From NCBI GenBank assembly GCA_946807835.1, contig OX327690.1, positions 15,720,501-15,784,500 of the forward strand: a stretch of DNA of 64,000 nucleotides, in the 5' to 3' direction. Below the pieces are notes generated by a model. The model did no database searches. It was given only the letters and a program-made list of their open reading frames with translations, and was not told the DNA's origin. Source of the DNA: Ailanthus altissimus. Lineage: Eukaryota; Streptophyta; Magnoliopsida; Sapindales; Simaroubaceae. Shown piece by piece: positions 57,448 through 64,000 of this stretch. The translations under genes and the position numbers were made by a program. Within the stretch, counting starts at the first letter, position 1. Each line of letters starts with the position of its first letter.

Positions 57448-60101
57448 TCAAAAATTATAAAGCAAAACCTTCTGACCAATATCAACTGTTTTTCTTTGAA
57501 TATTTTTATCATGAAAAGTTTTGATTTTAGCTTTATGAATTTTCGAATTCTCATATGCGTCATTTCTTAATTCTTCAAGTTCATTTATTTGTAATTTACG
57601 TATCTGTTCAGCAGAATCAAGATTTGCATTGAAAGTTTTAATGGCCCGGTAGTCTTTATACTCAAGTTCCACAAGTAAGTGACAAAGTTTCCCATAAACT
57701 ATCCTCTATGGAGATATACCCAATGAAGTTTTAAAAGCAATTCTATAAGCCCAAAGTGCATCATTAAATCTTAAAGACTAATCTTTGCGATTTGGGTTTA
57801 CAGTTTTTTTTAAAAATTTATTTTATCTGCTTATTTGCTAGTTCAACTTGTCCACTTGTTTGATGATGATAAATGGTGACAACTTTATGAGTAATACCAT
57901 ATTTTTTCATTAATGTTTCAAATGGCCTCTTACAAAAGTGTTTACCCCCATCACTTATAATGGCTCGAGGGATTCCAAATCGACTCAAGATATTTTCTTT
58001 CAAAAATTTCATGACTGTTTTATGGTTATTATTTCGACATAGAATAGCCTTAACCCATTTTGAGACATAATCTACTACGACTAAGATATACGTAAATTCA
58101 AATGATAGTGACAATGGTCCCATTAATCTATCCCCCAACAATCAAAGATTTTAATAACAAAAATTGGGTTCATGGTATCATGTTTTATTTTGAAATAGAT
58201 CCCAAATTTTAACAATTTTTACACGTTTTACAAAATGCATGTGTATCTTTAAATAAAGCGGGCCAATAAAATCCACACTGCAAGATTTTTGCAGATATTT
58301 TCTTTGAAAAGATAAGGATCATCCCAATAAAACTTTCTTACCTTAGTTAAAAATTTCTTTTTATCTTGAGCATTCTATTGAGGTGGTATTTCTCCTATTA
58401 TAAGAAAATTAACAATATTAGCATACCATGGCATTGTAATAGTAGAATATAAAATTCATCGGAAAAAGAATCATTAATGGGTGTTATTTCTATTGATGAA
58501 TCTGATGCGAGTCTTGATAAGTGATCTGTAACAACATTCTCAACTTCTTTCTTATCCTTGATAGTGATATTAAATTCTTGAGGCGATAGAATCCATCAAA
58601 TCAGTCTTGGTTTTGCATCATTTTTTGAAATTAAGTACCTTACAACAATATGGTCAGTAAACACAACAGTTGAAGAACCAATTAAGTAAAAACTAAATTT
58701 GTCTAATGCAAATATTATAGCAAGTAGTTCTTTTTCAGTTGTTGTGTAATTCATTTGTGCACTGTTTAAAGTTTTACTTTCATAATAAATTACATAGGAT
58801 TTACCTTTTTTTCTTTGTCTCAATACAGTGCCAACAATATAATCACTGGCATCACATATGAGCTCAAAAAGCAAAGACCAGTCAGGAGATTGTATGATGG
58901 GAATAGATGTTAAAAGGTCAATTAATTTTTCAAACGAATTTTGACACTCTTAAGTCCACTCAAATGATACATCTTTTGCTAAGAGATTACAAAGAGGTCT
59001 AGATATGACACTAAAGTTTTTTATGAACCCTTATAAAATCTATTATTTCATAAAAAGGATCGGACTTCTCTGACTGTTTTTGGTTGGGGCAAATGAGCAA
59101 TGAGTTTGACTTTTGTCTTATCCATTTGAATTCCTTTAGAATATACTACATGTCTTAAAACAATTCCAGAAGTAACCATGTAATGATATTTTTTCCAATT
59201 CAACACAAAAACATTTTCTTCACATCTTTATAAGACATTTTCTAAGTTCTCAAGATAATTATCAAAAGAATTTCCAAACACAATTAAATCATCCATGAAA
59301 ATTTCTAAATAATGCTCAACCATGTCACTAAAAATGCTTAACATACATATTTGAAATGTTGTTGGGGCATTACAAAGTCGAAAGTGCATTCTTCTAAAAG
59401 CAAAGGTCCCAAAAAGACATGTGAAACTAGTCTTTTCTTGGTCCTCTAGTGCTATAGGAATTTGATAATATCCAAAATAAACGTCTAGAAAGTAATAGTA
59501 GAGATATCTTGCTACTCTTTTTAAAATTTGGTCAATGAATGGTAAAGAAAAATGGTATTTTTTAGTGGTAGAGTTTAACTTCCTATAATCTATGCACATC
59601 CTCTAATTAGATGAGACTCGAGTTGCAATTAATCAAAGCGTTAAAAGTTGCTAAAAATGGACAATAAAAAATAATAGGTATCAGATTACATCATTTAATA
59701 GGTTCTGTGTCCAAGACAATAAAATCTACAAGATATATTAATTTATCAACTTGAACTAAAACATCTTCCACTATGCCTCTTGACACTTTTATTGATTTAT
59801 CGGCAAGCAAAAGAGTTACAAAAGTTGGTTTTAACTTACCAAGATTGAGTCGTTGATAAATTAAATATGGCAGTAAATTCACATTAGCACCAAGATCAAG
59901 TAACGCTTGTTTAATTTTATGACTTCCAATAATACATGAAATTGTAGGACAACCAGGGTCTTTATATTTCAAAGCATTATTGTTCTGAAGAATGCCACTT
60001 ACTTGTTTAGCTACAAATGCTTTCTTTTTCACTTTCAGTTTTCTTTTTACTATGCATAAATCCTTTAAAATTTTTGCATAAAGGAACCTGTCTAATAGCA
60101 T
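57448..60101 (-). pseudogene. Athila-type pol (protease, RT, RNase H, integrase), broken
   Basis: Minus-strand order: aspartic protease 60101-59691 with KQALLDLGANVNLLPYLIYQ (DLG in place of the usual D-S/T-G, as in Athila relatives) and DFIVLDTEP; reverse transcriptase 59599-59228 with MCIDYRKLNS, the KTSFTCLFGTFAFRRMHFRL region, and the catalytic FMDDLIVF; RNase H 58874-58596 with ICDASDYIVGTVL and NYTTTEKELLAIIFALDKF; integrase core 58141-57818 with VVVDYVSKWVKA, SRFGIPRAIISDGGKHF and HHQTSGQVELANKQIK (the D, D and E residues are present); integrase C-terminal part 57672-57448 with [14 protein letters not shown]. Stops and frameshifts lie between all of these. Catalytic residues are mostly kept, so decay is moderate. 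Confidence 0.9.
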
Positions 60102-60199
60102 CCAATAAAGGAAAATTAACTTTTACTTGTTTAAAGACTTTAAAATTTTCAGGATTGTGATTTATCTTTTTAGCATTACATAATGCATGAGGAAATGAG

Positions 60200-63100
60200 G
60201 GTAGAGGTGAGGGTTTGGTGTTTTCTTCATAAAGTGTAGGTTCGACACTTTTTTTACCCTTAGAGATTGATTCATCGTTCTCATGAGATTAAAAATTGTG
60301 TTTTTCAACAATCTAAATGTTCTGAAGAATGATAACCGCTTTAACTTGATCCATGTGTTGGCTTTTTAAACTACACGCATTTGCGTTATGTTATCCTTTG
60401 GGGTTTGGTAGTGGTTGAGAAGAAAATTTTTCTTTCTCATAAATGTTCATTGCAGATGCAAATTTAGCAAGAGTATATTTCAAATAAGCAAATGTTTGAG
60501 CATTTTAAGAATTAATAGACTCTTTCTTTTCAATGAATGCATACAAAGTTTCTTTTAAATTTTTTCTTAGGAGATAGAATATATGGTGCATAACCTTGAT
60601 GGTTTTAAAATTTTTGGTGTGGTTGGAAAGGTGGTTGTGAAGCCTGTGCATGAGTGTCATTCCTTCAACTAAAATTCGAGTGATTTCTCTAATCAGGATT
60701 GTAGTTTTGTGAATATGGGTTATTATTTGACCACTTAAACGTGTTTAGAACATTGGCTTGTTCATAGAGACATTCTCTAAAAATAAGCAAAGTTGGGCAA
60801 TCATTGGTAGAGTGATCATGGCTTTCACATATGTGACATACAATTTCTTGAACATATTTTAATTGCCACTCTTTTTCATTTCTAAGGTTTCAACTTTTCT
60901 AGCTAGAGATGCTAATTTGGCTTGAAGGTCATGGTCTTCCTTAAGATGATAAATACCCCCACTAGATGTAGCAGTTTAAGTTTTCCTAGGTACCTTATAG
61001 ATACCAGCGGTGTCTCAATTTTGAGCATTTTCTGATAGTAAGTCTAGATAGTTCTTTGCCTATTTTGGGTCTTTATCCTCAAATGTTCCATTACTCATCA
61101 TTTCTACCATTTGCCTAACTTGCAGTGTTAAGCTCTCGTAGAAATTTGAGACTAATCTCCAAGTTTCAAAACCATGATGGGGACAGGTGATGCGATATTT
61201 CTATATCATAAAATTAAGTGCAAGTATATACTATCGTATGCAAGTAATAAAGAGACTAAATAGTCAGATGTCGAACCCACAGGGATAATTTCTTCTTTTT
61301 AACCAATTACTAAAATGATATCTTCCTAATAATTATTCAGATAAATAAAAATCTAAGAATGAATGTAGAAAATATAAAGGCAAAAACACAATGCAAAGAG
61401 ATTTAAGTGATAGCAATATAGAAAAAACCTAAGATTAATACTATTCCTCAATATGCTTTCTAATAATCAATCTTCTAATATTTAACTCCCTTAGTCTTTG
61501 TTATTGATCAAGACACTAATGTATTCACAAGCCTCTTCCAAGGTCATACAAGTATACCTTAATTTACCAAATACCTATATTCCTATGGTACTTGTAATAA
61601 ATTAAGATTCATTAAGATTAGCTCTTATTGATCATACATGCTAATTAGGTATATTCCTATCCTAAATTGAAACTTGCATATGCAACATTGAATGTTACTC
61701 TACAATCATGCATCAAATTACCTAGGTCTAAATATTATGATTCCTCTTCCGAGTTTATCAATAATATTACCAACTCATTCACCATATATTGGCCAGATAT
61801 ATTGAAGCATTAAGATCAAGTAATTTGAATATCAAAGAACTAAGTTTATTAAATATTCAAAAGATATGGCAATTAAGCACATATATTGAGTTCAAGTATT
61901 AACCCTAGAAAATAAGTTTAGCTCATGGCTACAAGAGAACAGCAGTAAAAATAATAATAAATCATGATATAATCAATAGCAAACCGATATAGATATCGAA
62001 TTGCTCTTAATTATGCTGCCTAAGATACTCTTGATGCCAAAGAATGCTTTGAATCTCTCTCTAAAGTTGCTTCAATTAAACTCCTATTGCTCTCCAAGAC
62101 TCGTACTCTGTATTCTTGGTGTTCTTAAATTGCTCTAGGTTGCTCTTGGATTGATTCTTAAAGGCTGGGAACGAGTGACTTTTTATAGGGATTGATATGA
62201 GCTTGAAAATCTCAATTCTCGTCGGACTATGACTCGTGCTACCACTGGGGCGCTATGCTTCTGTCGCTGGGGCGACGTGTGAAAAAGGCTTCACCACTGG
62301 GGCGGTAGGCTGATAGTGCTGGGGTGCTGGAATATCGCTAGCGTGGTAAAGGTCTGGCGCTAGGGCATCAGATGCGACTTTAACAGGTCATATTTCTTAT
62401 TTCGATCACTATTTCAGCGCTGGGGTGGTAATCCTAGTGGCGCTGGGGCGGTGGACACATTCTTTGAAAAATTTGCATTTTAGTCCCTATTTGCGCTCTT
62501 TTTGCATTCTTTTTTTAAATTTCGTTCAAGTCCTTATAAATAATAATAAAGCACATAAATAGATCTATTCTCATAAAATAATAAAATATCAAAATAAAAA
62601 TATGAGAAAATATATGACAAATTTGCCCTTATCAACAGGTATTAAGTAATTCTTGATACCTTTCCCAACATTGGTAAAAGGTCTCTCTTGATTTTTGGGC
62701 AAAAGTGATAATTTATCTTTTAAAAAAATTTTGTTCTATGGGGAGGTATTTTTTTTTTCAAAGAATTTTTGTTACATCTCATCCCATAAAGAAATGGATC
62801 ACGGCTTAAGGTTTTGTAGCCATATTTTAGCTTTATCTTTTAAAGAAAAAGGAAAAAGCTTAAGTCAAATTGTGTTCATGCTACAATTTTGGTCATTATA
62901 TGTGTTACACATTTCTTCAAATTCTTTTAGATGTAGGTAAGGGTTTTCTGCATCTAAGCCATGAAAAGAAGGTAAAAGTTGGATAATAATCGACTTAAAA
63001 TTAAGATGTGTTGCATCTGAAGGAAAAACTAAGCAAGATGGTGCACCGTTTCGTGTAAGGTTCATATAGTCTCTAAGTGTCTTAGGTCAGTTATGGTCAT

Positions 63101-63359
63101 TATGTTGGGACTGATTGTCCCTTGGGTCTATGAGTCCTTTAATTTGATTATCAGTCATGGTGTTAATTGGTGAAGAATGAGAAGATGAAGGAGAATTCAA
63201 CAAATTATCAAATGAAGTTATGAAATTACCTTTCACCAAACGATGAGAATTAGAATCTTGTAACCAACCATTCATACAAAGAAATAAAACAAAATACAAT
63301 AACAATAAATAATACAAATAAGAGATAAATAAAAGAAATAAAATATTAAATAAAGGCAA
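60200..63359 (-). pseudogene. Athila-type gag, broken and split by a solo LTR
   Basis: The N-terminal part (63359-63087) reads NGWLQDSNSHRLVKGNF and NTMTDNQIKGLIDPRDNQSQ. The next part (63065-62865) reads GAPSCLVFPSDATHLNF and LLPSFHGLDAENPYLHLKEF. Capsid homology continues to 62640, is interrupted by the family B LTR, and resumes at 61187 with TCPHHGFE-like sequence. A CCHC zinc knuckle VCHICESHDHSTNDC lies at about 60840-60795, followed by the tail with NNNPYSQNYNPD and QPPFQPHQKF. Stops and shifts occur throughout. Confidence 0.85.
61188..62634 (-). mobile_element. Family B solo LTR, copy 2, inside gag
   Basis: On the minus strand it starts TGATAAGGGCAAATTTGTCA and ends AGAAATATCGCATCA. 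The perfect target duplication ACAGG lies at 61183-61187 and 62635-62639. Removing the LTR and one duplication restores the gag reading AATACCTGTCCCCATCATGG. It is nearly identical to 46535-47933 but has about 50 extra bases near 62463-62515 (TTTGCATTTTAGTCCC, TTTGCGCTCTTTTTGC). Confidence 0.88.
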
Positions 63360-63570
63360 ATAAAATAGGCAAGGCTAACAATAAAATAAAAGTTAGATAA
63401 ATAGTTAGGAGTTAGATTAATAAATGTTAGATTATAATAATAAAAAGTTAGTAAATAAAGAATAATAGGCTTAATCTTTTATGAAAATAACAAGTGAAGA
63501 ATAAATAAAGTAAAGCAAGTTATAAAGCTTAGCCTTCTATGAAAATAAAACAAACAAACGAAAAATAATG

Positions 63571-63590
63571 TTGCAACGGCGCCAAAAACT
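63571..63590 (-). other. Primer-binding site of the Athila-type element
   Basis: AGTTTTTGGCGCCGTTGCAA on the minus strand lies directly after the 5' LTR end. It is the Athila/Tat-type tRNA primer site and parallels the plus-strand copy at 41955-41973. Confidence 0.8.
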
Positions 63591-63795
63591 TGACATGTCC
63601 AGAATATAGGAGTTTATTCTCAAGTGCAGGATTGTCGAAGTAATTAATTACCTTGTGAGAACAAGGTCGATCCACAGAGAAGTGGAATTAAAATTATAAA
63701 CTATAAATACTTTAAAGACAATTAAAACAGTATAAGATGTTTACAAATAATAATTCAATTAACCAATTAAAATAAAAGCTAAGATTAGGGAGATC
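63591..63795 (-). repeat. 5' LTR end of the Athila-type element (interrupted)
   Basis: The 3' end of the 5' LTR, nearly identical to 52660-52863. It is interrupted after AGGGAGATC by the next element. Confidence 0.85.
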
Positions 63796-64000
63796 TGTTA
63801 GGTTATGGGGTACAAATTAACTACTAAGGTGCTTGCATGTGGGTTGTGTTCATCACACATACAATATACATATCTCATACATACATGTGCACAGCAGAAG
63901 ATTATATACAATGAACACAGAAAATACATATTTGATTAATGAAAATTCGAGATTGAGAAAATATCACCAATGAAGCCTTTGGATTAATTTTCTTTGAAGT
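63796..64000 (+). mobile_element. LTR-like insertion running off the window
   Basis: At 63796 the Athila LTR homology stops and new sequence starts TGTTAGGTTATGGGGTAC. The TGTTAGG start is typical of an LTR terminus. AGATC (63791-63795) would be the left target duplication. The rest is outside the window, so family and orientation are unknown. Confidence 0.45.

Larger units (their letters stand above)
52660..64000 (-). mobile_element. Athila-type Gypsy retrotransposon, minus strand, runs off the window
   Basis: Order on the minus strand: 5' LTR (from beyond 64000 to 63591), primer site AGTTTTTGGCGCCGTTGCAA (63590-63571), gag (63359 to about 60200, split by a solo LTR), protease, reverse transcriptase, RNase H and integrase (60101-57448), a 3.4 kb post-integrase region (57447-54046) where Athila elements often have an env-like frame and where here a LOG-like pseudogene lies, the polypurine tract GTTGGGGGTG just before 54045, and 3' LTR 54045-52660. 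All frames are broken. The 5' LTR is cut by another insertion at 63796. Confidence 0.85.

Noticed and set aside
52660..64000. Endogenous pararetrovirus as source of the RT/RNase H
   Set aside because: LTRs, a polypurine tract, a tRNA primer site and an integrase with D, D and E are present, which marks a Gypsy retrotransposon; no movement or coat protein motifs are seen.
1..64000. CRISPR arrays, bacterial operons or organellar DNA
   Set aside because: No regularly spaced repeats of that type; plant introns and eukaryotic transposons dominate.

Overview
The window reads as nuclear DNA of a dicot plant. It is strongly AT-rich. The two recognisable cellular genes have plant-type introns, splice sites or promoter boxes, and most of the rest is layered plant transposable elements (Copia, Athila-type Gypsy, hAT, Mutator-type MITE, solo LTRs). 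No tRNA, rRNA, CRISPR or prokaryotic operon structure was found. The species cannot be named from the sequence.

Layout. 1-6.6 kb: the 3' part of a long LTR (family A), a degenerate coding remnant and a 2.56 kb solo LTR with target duplication AACAA. 6.6-13 kb: an old hAT-like non-autonomous element split by a family A solo LTR (target duplication GATTC), which is itself split by a second family A LTR in the opposite direction. 14.2-14.9 kb: the only gene that looks intact, encoding the mitochondrial large-subunit ribosomal protein mL40, with a telo-box upstream. A possible 3'UTR intron (to 18.5 kb) holds a 1.94 kb Copia deletion derivative with target duplication ATCAT. 18.8-20.1 kb: a second hAT-like non-autonomous element carrying an intronless, broken copy of ribosomal protein L23 (uL14).

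20.9-30.7 kb (minus strand): a 19-exon copy of the cytosolic phenylalanyl-tRNA synthetase beta-subunit gene. It carries three single-base frameshifts, a CGA-to-TGA type nonsense codon and a lost splice acceptor, and its intron 8 holds a 4.3 kb gag-deficient Copia element. I read it as an unprocessed pseudogene. 31-35.7 kb: a degenerate hAT transposon whose transposase is interrupted by a 487 bp MITE and followed by AT-rich tandem repeats and perfect hairpins. 35.7-40.5 kb: mostly AT-rich spacer with a 681 bp Mutator-type MITE (perfect 9 bp target duplication).

40.5-64 kb: nested retroelements. An Athila-type LTR plus gag fragment (plus strand) ends at a chimeric junction near 43.06 kb. A degenerate coiled-coil retroelement gene (45.9-51.2 kb) is split by a family A solo LTR, which is split by a family B solo LTR. 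From 52.66 kb to the window end lies a minus-strand Athila-type element (3' LTR, polypurine tract, pol, gag, primer-binding site, 5' LTR). It contains an intronless LOG-like cytokinin-activation pseudogene between its integrase and 3' LTR, a family B solo LTR in gag, and a further LTR-like insertion in its 5' LTR.

The most notable observations are two cellular genes carried inside mobile elements (L23 in a DNA transposon, LOG in a retrotransposon), two neighbouring Copia insertions sharing the same gag-less architecture, and a tRNA-synthetase gene caught in decay.
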